In this document: in pieces, positions 45,908 to 54,778 of the stretch
Position numbering within the stretch: position 1 is the stretch's first letter
Layout of the letters: every line of letters starts with the position of its first letter
DNA from: Burkholderiaceae bacterium
GTDB lineage: Bacteria > Pseudomonadota > Gammaproteobacteria > Burkholderiales > Burkholderiaceae_B
Assembly (NCBI GenBank): GCA_023653055.1
Contig: JAMNXR010000002.1
Location: 124,001 to 188,000 of the forward strand
DNA: 64,000 nucleotides
Direction of reading: 5' to 3'
Position numbers and translations under genes: made by a program
Notes under the pieces: model-generated
Databases searched by the model: none
The model's input: only the letters and a program-made list of their open reading frames with translations
Told to the model about the DNA's origin: nothing

Positions 45908-46714
45908 TCAGGCTCTTAGGGCGCGCCAGCACATTAATACCCAATCATGGGCGTGTAACGTTGGGCGATGCCGGAAAACATCAAAACGGGCATTCTCGAT
46001 TTTTTCGAGAATTCTGAGTCCACCCTCGATAATCAATCTAAGCTCAAGGCCGATTCTGCCAGTGAGTGTCCGACCAAGCGGACGACCAGAGTTTAACAAG
46101 TCGCGGGCGCGATCGACCTGAAATTGCATGAGTGCGCACCAGGCCGCGTCCGTTTGCGCCTGCCCGATGTGGCGTTCTGTCACGCCAAAGCGGATCAAAT
46201 CCTCTTGGGGCAGATAAATGCGCTCTTTTTTCCAATCAATCCCGACATCTTGCAAAAAATTGATTAGTTGTAATGCGGAACAGATCGACGCAGACTGTGC
46301 CATTGAATCAGTATCGGTCGTCTGATATAGGTGCAGCATCAGTGTCCCCACCGGATTGGCGGAACGTCTGCAATAGTCGAGTAACGTGGCAAAGTCCGCA
46401 TATCGTGTTTGTTGAATGTCTTGGTCAAACGCGGACAATAAGTCTAAAAATGGAGCAACCGGCAACGCATGCTGTGCGATCGTCTGGGCCAGCGGCTGAA
46501 AAAGGGCTGCGGGCGTTTGCCCCTCGGCGATCTTGTGGATGGCGTCTCGATACGTCTGTAAGGCGGCTAAGCGCTCGGCAGGCGGGGCATCCCCTTCGTC
46601 CGCGAGGTCATCCGCCCCGCGCGCAAAGCGATAGATGTCTGTGACCGCCCTGCGCAGACGCTTGGGCAGTAACAGGGAGGCAACGGGAAAGTTTTCGTAA
46701 TGGTCAACGGCCAT
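45908..46714 (-). CDS. hpnC: Hydroxysqualene synthase HpnC
   Basis: Converts presqualene diphosphate to hydroxysqualene. Squalene/phytoene synthase fold, 268 aa, first gene of the hpnC-hpnD-hpnE operon. The N terminus HYENFPVASLLLPKRLRRAV and IYRFARGADDLADEGD (first Asp motif), then FLQDVGIDWKKERIYLP (second motif), are the HpnC form. The promoter should lie in the 161-bp gap shared with the divergent radA. Squalene may feed hopanoids, but squalene-hopene cyclase and the later hpn genes are not in the window. Confidence 0.92.
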   Translation of the reverse strand: MAVDHYENFPVASLLLPKRLRRAVTDIYRFARGADDLADEGDAPPAERLAALQTYRDAIHKIAEGQTPAALFQPLAQTIAQHALPVAPFLDLLSAFDQDIQQTRYADFATLLDYCRRSANPVGTLMLHLYQTTDTDSMAQSASICSALQLINFLQDVGIDWKKERIYLPQEDLIRFGVTERHIGQAQTDAAWCALMQFQVDRARDLLNSGRPLGRTLTGRIGLELRLIIEGGLRILEKIENARFDVFRHRPTLHAHDWVLMCWRALRA

Positions 46715-46875
46715 GTATCAATCACACTAGATTTCGTCTAAAGCGACGTTCAAAGTCAAAGTGTAGTGGTTCACCTCGTCGGGATTGGGGTTTTAGCAGG
46801 ATATTTTCAGGTCTTTTAGGGTAAGCCCCTGCGTTAGACTAGAGGGAAGCGGTGCATTGTGCGCCAGAGACTTCC

Positions 46876-48240
46876 ATGGCCAAAATCAAAACAATCTTTA
46901 CGTGCTCTGAGTGCGGTGGCATCAGCCCAAAATGGTTGGGGCAATGTCCGCACTGTCAAGCTTGGAATACGCTTGAAGAGTCCCGTGATGCGGGTCTCTC
47001 AGGGCAGGCTGAGCATCGTTATGCGCCGCTGGCAGCGTCTGCGGCTTTACGGAGTCTGTCCGACGTCGAGGCGCTGGAGTTACCCAGAATTTCCACTGGT
47101 ATTCCAGAATTTGATCGTGTGTTGGGTGGTGGGTTGGTGGCAGGCGCGGTCGTCTTGATTGGCGGTGACCCCGGGATTGGTAAGTCGACGCTTTTACTGC
47201 AAGCGCTGGTAGCGATGTCGGGCGAGCAAAGGGTCTTGTATGTGACAGGTGAGGAGTCCGCGGAGCAAGTGGCTCTGCGTGCCCGCCGGCTGGGGCTTTC
47301 GGGCGAAGGCGTTGATTTGTTTGCAGAAATTCGTCTTGAGGCGATTCAATCGGCGCTTCTTGAGCAAAAACCTGCGGTCGCAGTGATCGACTCGATTCAG
47401 ACGATGTACTCCAGCGAGCTCTCGGCCGCGCCAGGTTCGGTCTCTCAGGTCAAAGAGTGTGCTGCCCAGCTCACCCGGCTAGCCAAACAGGCCGGTATCC
47501 CCATCGTCATGATTGGGCACGTCACCAAGGACGGTGCACTCGCTGGGCCGCGCGTGCTCGAGCATATTGTTGATACGGTATTGTATTTTGAAGGGGATAC
47601 GCACTCATCGTTTCGTCTCATACGCGCCTTTAAAAATCGCTTCGGCGCGGTCAACGAACTCGGTGTGTTTGCAATGACAGATCGCGGTCTGCGTGGCGTC
47701 GCCAACCCATCCGCATTATTTTTGTCCCAACATTCTGCACAGGTCTCTGGTTCCTGTGTGATGGCCACCCAAGAAGGCACTCGCCCGTTATTGGTGGAGA
47801 TTCAGGCCTTAGTGGATACGGCACATGTGCCCAACCCGCGACGCTTATCGGTAGGTCTAGAGGGCAATCGCTTGGCCATGCTACTGGCGGTGCTCAATCG
47901 ACATGCGGGTGTTTCGACTTCCGATCAGGACGTATTTGTTAACGCAGTAGGGGGCGTGCGCATTACCGAACCCGCAGCGGATTTGGCGGTGTTGCTGGCT
48001 ATTTTGTCTTCATTGCGAGATCGACCCTTACCGAAGGGTTTGTTTGCGTTTGGTGAGGTTGGTTTAGCCGGCGAGGTGAGACCTGCACCACGAGGCCAAG
48101 AGCGTTTGCGCGAAGCTGCAAAGCTCGGTTTTTCTGTGGCAATTATTCCTAAGGCTAATGCGCCGCGACAACCCATCGAAGGACTTGAGGTATGGGCGGT
48201 TGACCGACTTCAAGATGCCCTAGATAGGTTAAGAACATGA
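46876..48240 (+). CDS. radA: DNA repair protein RadA
   Basis: DnaB-like helicase that extends D-loops and branch-migrates during recombination. The N-terminal zinc finger has Cys10/13 and Cys24/27 (CSECGG, CPHC). Walker A GGDPGIGKSTLLLQ, the RadA-specific KNRFGAVNELGVF and a Lon-like C-terminal domain (DLAVLLAILSSLRDRPLP) follow; 454 aa from ATG 46876. An in-frame TTG at 46852 is less likely. Its stop overlaps the permease gene as ATGA. Confidence 0.95.
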   Translation: MAKIKTIFTCSECGGISPKWLGQCPHCQAWNTLEESRDAGLSGQAEHRYAPLAASAALRSLSDVEALELPRISTGIPEFDRVLGGGLVAGAVVLIGGDPGIGKSTLLLQALVAMSGEQRVLYVTGEESAEQVALRARRLGLSGEGVDLFAEIRLEAIQSALLEQKPAVAVIDSIQTMYSSELSAAPGSVSQVKECAAQLTRLAKQAGIPIVMIGHVTKDGALAGPRVLEHIVDTVLYFEGDTHSSFRLIRAFKNRFGAVNELGVFAMTDRGLRGVANPSALFLSQHSAQVSGSCVMATQEGTRPLLVEIQALVDTAHVPNPRRLSVGLEGNRLAMLLAVLNRHAGVSTSDQDVFVNAVGGVRITEPAADLAVLLAILSSLRDRPLPKGLFAFGEVGLAGEVRPAPRGQERLREAAKLGFSVAIIPKANAPRQPIEGLEVWAVDRLQDALDRLRT

Positions 48241-50726
48241 ACATTCTGAGCGTGATTTTTAGACAAACATGGCGAGATGCCAGAGCAGGAGACTTGCGCC
48301 TGTTGGGCTTGGCCGTGGTGATTGCTGTGGCCGCGGTCACGAGCGTGGGATTTTTGGCGGACCGTGTCGGCCGCGCGTTGGAACGTGATGCGGCGCAAAT
48401 GCTGGGCGCAGATCTTGTGGTGGAGTCATCCAAACCTATCCCCTCTACGTTTATTGCGCAGGCAAGAACCTTAGGTTTACGCACAGCGTTGGGTTGGCAG
48501 TTTCCCTCGATGGTGGGGCTCGATGGTCGTCTCGTGCTCGCGTCGATCAAAGGCGTCGAGGCCGCTTATCCGCTCAGAGGTGGACTCAGGACCGCGGAGG
48601 TGTTGGGTGGTCCCGAGCAACAAACGATGGTCGCACCCGAGGTGGGTCAGGCATGGGTCGACGCACAGGTGTTGGGACAGACTGGCTTAAAAATTGGCGA
48701 GACGATTCAGGTCGGAGATTTGAGTCTTCAAATTGCACGCGTCATTACGTACGAGCCTGATCGGGGTGCCCAGTTTGTCAATCTTGCCCCACGCGTAATG
48801 GTGCGCGCTGAGGACTTGTTACGGTCTGGATTGATTGCACCGGGCAGTCGAATTGGCTACAACTTTTTAGTCGCGGGCGATTTGCCTGCGGTCGATATGT
48901 TTCGCCAATGGCTAAGTGGCGCCATGTCGTCGGGTCAAAAGATTGTCACGCTCGAGGCCGGTCGCCCAGAGATTAGGCGCTCACTGGACCGTGCGCAGGA
49001 GTTTCTCGCTTTGGTTGCGATGCTCTCCGTCTTGATTGCAGCGGTCGCGGTCGCCCTTGGCGCGCGGCGTTTTGGTCTGCGTCATCGCAGCAGCATCGCC
49101 GTGATGCGTTGTTTGGGTGCAAGTCAGGCCAAGGTCACCACTATTTTATTGGGTGAGTTTGTGGTGACGGGTTTGTTCGCGTCGGTAGTGGGTCTGGCGC
49201 TGGGCTGGGGTGGACAGGCATTGATGGTGCAAGCGTTAGGCGGATTGTTAGGTGCAGATCTCCCTCAGGCTGGTATTGAGCCAGCCTTACAAGGTTTATT
49301 TGCGGGTCTTTGGCTATTGCTGGCATTTGCTTGGCCCCCACTCAATGGGTTGCGTCACGTGCCGCCCTCGCAAATCCTGCGCGCGCAACAGTCGTCTATT
49401 CCTTTGCAAAGTGTGATGGGTTATTTGATGGGGCTATCGGGCTTTGCGCTACTGATGTGGTGGGTCGCCAACGACATCAAACTCGGTATCGGTCTGGCTG
49501 TGGGATTTTTTGCCGCGGCCGCCTTGTTTGCAGGCTTGGGCATGCTGGTACTTTGGGCGTTATCCGGGTTGAGAGAACGTCTCAAATCTTTTCCCGTTTT
49601 GCGTTTTGCGTTGGCAGGTGTCGTGCGCCGAAGAGGTGCGACGATCGCACAAACGAGTGCGCTCGCGATTGGAATGATGGCGATTCTTTTACTGACGATT
49701 GTGCGCACAGACTTGCTCGCAGGTTGGCAGCGCACGCTCCCCGCTGATGCACCCAATCGTTTTTTGATCAATATTCAGACGGATCAAGTGCCGAGTATTG
49801 AAAAAGTGTTGAGTGAGGCCGGGCTGACGCAGGTCAGGCTTTCCCCAATGGTACGTGGCCGGTTTGTGGCACTCAATGATCGAACAGTCTCCGCTGCGGA
49901 TTACGACAGCCCTCGGGCCCAAAGATTTATTGAGCGAGAGTTTAATTTGTCCTATGCCGATCGCTTGGCTGAGCCGGGACAGATCATCACTGGGCGCGAC
50001 TTGAACGCTGACCGTCCTGAGGTGTCGCTCGAAATCGGACTCGCTAAATCATTGGGTCTCAAAGTCGGCGACACAATGGATTTTGATGTTGCGGGTGAAA
50101 ATATTCGTGTCGAAGTCACGAGTATCAGGCGTGTCGATTGGGATTCGATGCGTGCCAACTTTTTTGCAATCACGACCCCCGCAGCGCTCAAGCAAGCCCC
50201 CCAAACCTGGATGACTGCCTTTTATTTGCCACCTGACCGTATCACTGTGACGCAAGAACTGGTCAAGCAGTTTCCTAATCTGACCGTTTTTGATGTGGGG
50301 GCTATTTTGAGTCAGCTCCAAAATATTCTCGACAAGGTCTCTGTGGCGGTCCAAGGTCTATTTTTATTTTCTGTGTTCGCAGGGGCCATTGTGTTGGCTG
50401 CAGCCTTATCGGCCACACGTGATGAGCGTGTCCGTGAGGCCGCGTTACTCAGAGCGTTTGGTGCGACCAGACGTCAGCTTGCAGGTGCGCAGCGCATTGA
50501 GTTGCTGGCGGTCGGTGCATTGGCCGGCTTGTTGGCGGCGAGTGGTGCATCACTCGCCGCGTGGGCGTTATCGCATTGGGTCTTTGAGTTTGATATGCGC
50601 CTCTCGCTTTGGCCTTGGGTGTTAGGCTTATCGGTGTGTATGCTAGGTGCATGGATAGCCGGTGCGATTGTGCTGAAAGGCGTGTTAAATACACCACCCC
50701 TCACCATTTTGCGACATCATGCCTAA
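48237..50726 (+). CDS. FtsX/MacB-like ABC transporter permease (YbbP-like)
   Basis: Large membrane protein, 829 aa, with the arrangement of YbbP: an N-terminal span (~20-42), a first periplasmic domain (~45-255), a first FtsX block of spans (~258-480, including AVAVALGARRFGLRHRSSIAVMRCLG, cited as RRFGLRHRSSIAVMR), a second periplasmic domain (~500-690) and a second FtsX block (~705-820, with ATRDERVREAALLRAFGATR). Such permeases normally pair with a YbbA/LolD-like ATPase, but none is in the window. It starts at an ATGA overlap with radA. The cargo is unknown; roles in lipoprotein or lipid handling are known for relatives. Confidence 0.85.
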   Translation: MNILSVIFRQTWRDARAGDLRLLGLAVVIAVAAVTSVGFLADRVGRALERDAAQMLGADLVVESSKPIPSTFIAQARTLGLRTALGWQFPSMVGLDGRLVLASIKGVEAAYPLRGGLRTAEVLGGPEQQTMVAPEVGQAWVDAQVLGQTGLKIGETIQVGDLSLQIARVITYEPDRGAQFVNLAPRVMVRAEDLLRSGLIAPGSRIGYNFLVAGDLPAVDMFRQWLSGAMSSGQKIVTLEAGRPEIRRSLDRAQEFLALVAMLSVLIAAVAVALGARRFGLRHRSSIAVMRCLGASQAKVTTILLGEFVVTGLFASVVGLALGWGGQALMVQALGGLLGADLPQAGIEPALQGLFAGLWLLLAFAWPPLNGLRHVPPSQILRAQQSSIPLQSVMGYLMGLSGFALLMWWVANDIKLGIGLAVGFFAAAALFAGLGMLVLWALSGLRERLKSFPVLRFALAGVVRRRGATIAQTSALAIGMMAILLLTIVRTDLLAGWQRTLPADAPNRFLINIQTDQVPSIEKVLSEAGLTQVRLSPMVRGRFVALNDRTVSAADYDSPRAQRFIEREFNLSYADRLAEPGQIITGRDLNADRPEVSLEIGLAKSLGLKVGDTMDFDVAGENIRVEVTSIRRVDWDSMRANFFAITTPAALKQAPQTWMTAFYLPPDRITVTQELVKQFPNLTVFDVGAILSQLQNILDKVSVAVQGLFLFSVFAGAIVLAAALSATRDERVREAALLRAFGATRRQLAGAQRIELLAVGALAGLLAASGASLAAWALSHWVFEFDMRLSLWPWVLGLSVCMLGAWIAGAIVLKGVLNTPPLTILRHHA

Positions 50727-50756
50727 GCATCCAGTTTTTTGGAGAACATCACCGCA

Positions 50757-51170
50757 ATGACGCAAGCTGATCAACAAGCCAAGCCCGAAGGGCCTTCAAT
50801 ATTTGAGATCTTAGGGGGTGAACCGGGCATCCGAAGCTTGGTGGATCGTTTTTACGATTTAATGGACGTCGACGCAGATCTCAAGCGCCTGCGCGAGGTT
50901 CATGGTTCGAGTTTGGATTCGGCGCGCGATAAGTTGTTCTGGTATTTGTGCGGCTATTTTGGTGGACCGCAGCTCTACATCGAGCGCTTCGGTCATCCGC
51001 GTCTCCGTGCTCGGCATTTACCTTTTTCGATTGGCATTGTTGAGCGTGATCAGTGGTTGTTGTGCATGGCACGTGCGATGAAAGAGTTAGATTACCCAGA
51101 GCCTCTGTTAGATAAAATGCTTGAAATATTCTTTGGGGTAGCGGATTGGATGCGAAATCGTGACGGTTGA
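50757..51170 (+). CDS. Group 2 truncated hemoglobin (TrHbO-like)
   Basis: Two-over-two globin of about 137 aa. Key heme-pocket residues fit group II: Tyr33 at B10 (DRFYDLMD), proximal His87 (RARHLPF) and Trp100 at G8 (RDQWLLCM). Such proteins bind O2 or NO and may protect against nitrosative stress. ATG 50757 follows GGAG at 12 nt, rather far; an in-frame TTG at 50739 is the alternative. Its last 11 nt overlap the kdkA start, so the two are probably translated together, though no functional link is evident. Confidence 0.92.
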   Translation: MTQADQQAKPEGPSIFEILGGEPGIRSLVDRFYDLMDVDADLKRLREVHGSSLDSARDKLFWYLCGYFGGPQLYIERFGHPRLRARHLPFSIGIVERDQWLLCMARAMKELDYPEPLLDKMLEIFFGVADWMRNRDG

Positions 51171-51882
51171 GTCCAGACTCGCGGATCGATGGTTTCGTGT
51201 CGATCAAGTCCTTGCTGAGCGCTGCGGCACTGAGGCATCGATTTGGGACTGTTTTGACCCTCTGACGTCTTGTCTGGATGCGCGTCCGGTCACGGCAGGG
51301 GGACGCGCGGCAGCCTGGTTTGTGCGCGCAGGTGGTTTTGATGCCGTACTCCGTCATTATCGCCGTGGTGGTCTGGTCGCCAAACTCATAAAAAACCGCT
51401 ATCTCTGGACCGGATTTGCACAGACGCGATCCAGCCAGGAGTTTGATCTGTTAAGGACCCTGTGGCGTTTAGGTCTGCCCGTACCACGTCCCCTAGGCGC
51501 GGCCGCTTGGCGGCATGGTCTGACCTATCGGGCGGCCTTGTTAACGCAGCGTATCCCACACGCCAAGCCCCTTGCACAATGTACAGACCACGAGACTTGG
51601 AAACGTGCGGGGGCTGTGATCGCAGACATGCACCGGATGGGCGTTTGGCATGCGGACCTGAATGCTTACAACGTTTTGTTTGACGATCAAGCGAAAGTTT
51701 GGTTGATTGACTTTGACCGAGGGCGGTTGATGGCTTTTTTGACCCCTGCTCAGCGGGCGAGTAATCTCTCGCGGCTTTTACGTTCACTTACAAAGCTGTC
51801 ATTGACGCAGCACCACCCCTACTGGTGCGCACTCCTCGAGGGCTACCAAGAGAGTTGGCTGGCCCCCGAGCTATTAGAATAG
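51160..51882 (+). CDS. kdkA: 3-deoxy-D-manno-octulosonic acid kinase
   Basis: Phosphorylates O-4 of Kdo in the lipopolysaccharide inner core, as in Bordetella and Haemophilus, which carry a single phosphorylated Kdo. The 240-aa protein has a lipopolysaccharide-kinase fold: GGLVAKLIKNRYLWTG (nucleotide loop and Lys), catalytic HADLNAYN (His164, Asp166) and metal-binding DFDR (Asp184). It starts with GTG inside the hemoglobin gene (11-nt overlap) with no clear ribosome-binding site, consistent with reinitiation. With lpxO (60139-61038) it marks lipid A/core tailoring in this window. Confidence 0.9.
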   Translation: MTVESRLADRWFRVDQVLAERCGTEASIWDCFDPLTSCLDARPVTAGGRAAAWFVRAGGFDAVLRHYRRGGLVAKLIKNRYLWTGFAQTRSSQEFDLLRTLWRLGLPVPRPLGAAAWRHGLTYRAALLTQRIPHAKPLAQCTDHETWKRAGAVIADMHRMGVWHADLNAYNVLFDDQAKVWLIDFDRGRLMAFLTPAQRASNLSRLLRSLTKLSLTQHHPYWCALLEGYQESWLAPELLE

Positions 51883-51920
51883 AACAATCCATCAAACGAC
51901 TGACACAAAATAGGAATGCG

Positions 51921-52280
51921 ATGCCTGTCAAACTTTACGGATTAGCCAAATGCAGTACCTGCATCAAGGCGCGGGCCTGGCTCACTGCCCAGGGAATCGC
52001 ACATACCTTTCAGGATTACCGTGATATTCCCGTCGATCCCAAGACGCTCAAAGCATGGGCCAAGACGCTGGGTGGCTGGGAAAAACTGGTTAACCGTGCT
52101 TCGATGACTTGGCGCAATCTGGATGACAGTCTGAAAACGCCTGCCTCAGATACAGAATGGCTGTCTCTTATTAAGCAATATCCCGCCTTGATCCGACGAC
52201 CCGTAACGGTGTTTGTCGATGATTCTGTCACCGTGGGTTTCAATGAAAAACGTTACGCTGAAAAACTAGGTCAAGCTTGA
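51921..52280 (+). CDS. ArsC/Spx-family (YffB-like) thioredoxin-fold protein
   Basis: Small protein, 119 aa, of the ArsC/Spx/MgsR group. The active-site-like CSTC lies near residue 10 (LAKCSTCIKAR), followed by the family segments FQDYRDIPVD and ALIRRPVTVF, where the Arg-Pro pair is conserved. YffB-type members lack proven arsenate reductase activity, and no ars genes are here, so a thiol-redox or glutathione-linked role is more likely. The ATG at 51921 follows AGGAA. The rmuC ATG overlaps its stop (TGATG). Confidence 0.85.
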   Translation: MPVKLYGLAKCSTCIKARAWLTAQGIAHTFQDYRDIPVDPKTLKAWAKTLGGWEKLVNRASMTWRNLDDSLKTPASDTEWLSLIKQYPALIRRPVTVFVDDSVTVGFNEKRYAEKLGQA

Positions 52281-53701
52281 TGGATTTAACCTCCCTCAAT
52301 GACACCGCTTTCCTTTTGTCGCTCATTGCAGGTGCCACGTGTTTGGCAGTTCTGTTTTCACTGTTAGCGTGGTTACGTGCAGGGCGCGCGCAGGTCTCTC
52401 CAGCAGACCCCAGACTGGATCAAATTGTGGCAGGACAGGAGCGTCTTGAGCGAGGCCTGAGGACTGAACAAGCGGAAACGCACCGACAATTGCGCACTGA
52501 GCTTGCAGAGTCCTCGCGCGCGTTGAGAGTGGAGCTTGCGCAGAGTGACACAGAGTTTCGTGCCGCGATGGCGCGTGATGCCGCTGCCGGACGCGGCGAG
52601 AGTGCAGAGTCCCTCAATCGCTTTGCAGCTAGCTTTGCCGAACAATTACAAACCTTAATTCAAACCAACGAGCGTCGGATTGCCGAGCTCCGCGTGGCAG
52701 TAGAGGAGCGGTTGTTGTCACTGCAAACTGACAACGCCGCCAAGCTCGATGAGATGCGAAAAACCGTGGATGAAAAACTTCACGCGACCTTAGAGTCCCG
52801 TTTAACAGAGTCTTTCAAACAGGTGTCTGATCGTTTAGAGTCTGTCCAAAAAGGTCTCGGTGAAATGCAAACCTTGGCTGCGGGCGTCGGCGATCTCAAA
52901 CGTGTGTTGACCAACGTCAAGACGCGCGGAACGTGGGGTGAGGTTCAGCTCGCCCGCTTGATCGAGGACACTATGACGCCCGATCAGTACGCACAAAACA
53001 TTAAGACAGTTCCAGGAAGTGATGCGCAGGTTGAGTTTGCCATCCGCTTGCCGGGCCAGGGCCTCATGGATCAACCCGTATGGTTGCCGATAGACGCCAA
53101 ATTTCCCAAAGAAGAATACGAGCGCTTGATGGATGCCCATGAAACGTCTGATCGTGACGGCATCAAGGCTGCGGGCGCCGCCTTGGCGCGCGCGGTCGAG
53201 CTACAAGCCAAAACCATCGTGGCCAAATACGTCTCACCTCCCCATACGACAGATTTTGCAATCATGTTCTTGCCGAGTGAAAGCTTGTATGCCGAAGTGT
53301 TGCGCCAGTCTGGCTTGCTCGACAAACTGCACGATTTGCGTGTCAACGTCGCAGGTCCTGCCAACCTCGCCGCCTTACTCAACAGTCTACAAATGGGTTT
53401 TCGCACCCTGGCAATCCAAGAGCGTTCCTCTGAGGTCTGGCAAGTGTTGCGTGCTGTCAAAACAGAGTTTGGTAAGTTCGGTGAGGCCTTGGCGAACGTC
53501 AAAAAATCTCTTGATAATGCCAGCAATAAAATTGGTCAAACAGAGACTCGCACACGCGTGATGTTGAGCAGCCTCAAGAGTGTTGAGGCGATGCCCGAAG
53601 ATCAAGCGCGTGCTGTGTTCGCTTTAGAGTCCGAGGAGGCTGAGCCGCTCGAAACTGAGGATGTGCCGCCCGTAGAGACACACTCGCCGCATGACAAATA
53701 A
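52280..53701 (+). CDS. rmuC: DNA recombination protein RmuC
   Basis: Membrane-anchored coiled-coil protein with a PD-(D/E)xK-like core that limits inversions at short inverted repeats. An N-terminal span (~residues 10-32) precedes a long coiled coil rich in Glu, Gln and Arg (~45-190), then the RmuC domain with [21 protein letters not shown], cited as [15 protein letters not shown], plus [15 protein letters not shown] and [15 protein letters not shown]. About 473 aa. The TGATG overlap with the preceding gene favours ATG 52280 over TTG 52277. Confidence 0.94.
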   Translation: MDLTSLNDTAFLLSLIAGATCLAVLFSLLAWLRAGRAQVSPADPRLDQIVAGQERLERGLRTEQAETHRQLRTELAESSRALRVELAQSDTEFRAAMARDAAAGRGESAESLNRFAASFAEQLQTLIQTNERRIAELRVAVEERLLSLQTDNAAKLDEMRKTVDEKLHATLESRLTESFKQVSDRLESVQKGLGEMQTLAAGVGDLKRVLTNVKTRGTWGEVQLARLIEDTMTPDQYAQNIKTVPGSDAQVEFAIRLPGQGLMDQPVWLPIDAKFPKEEYERLMDAHETSDRDGIKAAGAALARAVELQAKTIVAKYVSPPHTTDFAIMFLPSESLYAEVLRQSGLLDKLHDLRVNVAGPANLAALLNSLQMGFRTLAIQERSSEVWQVLRAVKTEFGKFGEALANVKKSLDNASNKIGQTETRTRVMLSSLKSVEAMPEDQARAVFALESEEAEPLETEDVPPVETHSPHDK

Positions 53702-53721
53702 TTTTCACACAGGAATCCTCC

Positions 53722-54393
53722 ATGCTTTCGCAACAAGATCTTAAACAGCAAGCCGCCGACGCTGCGTTGGCGCTGATCAAACCACTCTTGACGCCGCAGG
53801 CCGTGATTGGTGTGGGCACGGGGTCCACGGCTGACCTGTTTATTGATGGTTTGGCATCCTATCGCAGTCGATTCCGCGGTGCCGTCGCGAGTTCGGAACG
53901 CAGTGCCAAGCGGCTCACTGGATTGGGTATCCTTGTGTTGGATCTCAACGAGGTTCAGACCATGCCTGTTTATGTGGATGGCGCCGATGAAATCAATAGC
54001 CAGCTGCATATGATCAAGGGTGGTGGCGGCGCCTTGACCCGTGAAAAGATTGTTTCTTCTGTTGCCCAACAATTTATTTGTATCGCAGATGAAAGCAAGC
54101 TTGTCGACAGCTTGGGTCATTTTCCCTTGCCGATCGAGGTCTTGCCGATGGCGCGCGAAGCGGTTGCACGCGTCGCCCGTCAACTGGGTGGAAATCCTGT
54201 GTTACGTGAGGGTTTCATCACCGACAATGGCAATCAGATTTTGGATGTCCACGGTCTACAGATCACCCAGGCCTCAGAAATGGAACGGCAACTCAATAAT
54301 GTGCCAGGCGTTGTGACAAATGGTTTGTTTGCCATCAGACCTGCTGATATCGCTTTGTTGGCGACTCAGCAAGGTATCCGTCGTTTGGGTTAA
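53722..54393 (+). CDS. rpiA: Ribose-5-phosphate isomerase A
   Basis: Interconverts ribose 5-phosphate and ribulose 5-phosphate in the pentose phosphate pathway. Motifs: [40 protein letters not shown] (cited as VDGADEIN and [11 protein letters not shown], with catalytic Asp and Lys), ESKLVDSLG, and [13 protein letters not shown] at the C terminus. The 223 aa is standard. AGGA precedes the ATG. It ends the run that starts at radA and converges on yggX across a 35-nt gap. Confidence 0.97.
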   Translation: MLSQQDLKQQAADAALALIKPLLTPQAVIGVGTGSTADLFIDGLASYRSRFRGAVASSERSAKRLTGLGILVLDLNEVQTMPVYVDGADEINSQLHMIKGGGGALTREKIVSSVAQQFICIADESKLVDSLGHFPLPIEVLPMAREAVARVARQLGGNPVLREGFITDNGNQILDVHGLQITQASEMERQLNNVPGVVTNGLFAIRPADIALLATQQGIRRLG

Positions 54394-54428
54394 GTGCAAG
54401 CGAGGGACACGCGTGCTGATCCGCCCTT

Positions 54429-54701
54429 TTAAGCGGGAGGCGGCACAAAGCCTTGTGCTTCAACGTCGATATCTTCGAACAAGTGTTTTTCCATTTGTTC
54501 TTTGAGATATTTGCGCGCCCGCGCATCTGCGAGGTTGAGGCGATTTTCGTTGACCAGACGTGTTTGCACGTCTAACCAACCCTGCCAAGCTTGCTTGGAA
54601 ATACTTTGCCAAATTTTAGTGCCCATCTCACCCGGGTAAGGAGGGAACTCTAAGCCCTCGGCTTCTTGCTTGAGCTTGAGGCATTGAACGGTGCGACTCA
54701 T
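54429..54701 (-). CDS. yggX: Iron-trafficking/oxidative damage protection protein YggX
   Basis: Small Fe(2+)-trafficking protein that protects Fe-S clusters from oxidants. The 90 aa show the family pattern [39 protein letters not shown] and [15 protein letters not shown]. The single cysteine in VQCLK is the conserved one. It lies downstream of argA on the same strand with a 77-nt gap; the two are probably separate units or loosely coupled. Confidence 0.95.
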   Translation of the reverse strand: MSRTVQCLKLKQEAEGLEFPPYPGEMGTKIWQSISKQAWQGWLDVQTRLVNENRLNLADARARKYLKEQMEKHLFEDIDVEAQGFVPPPA

Positions 54702-54778
54702 GTTTGTATCCTGTTTAAAGCGTATTTGATGTCATTGTAGGGCGTTTGAGGCGGCTGAGGTGCACAGTGTCCCAGTCC

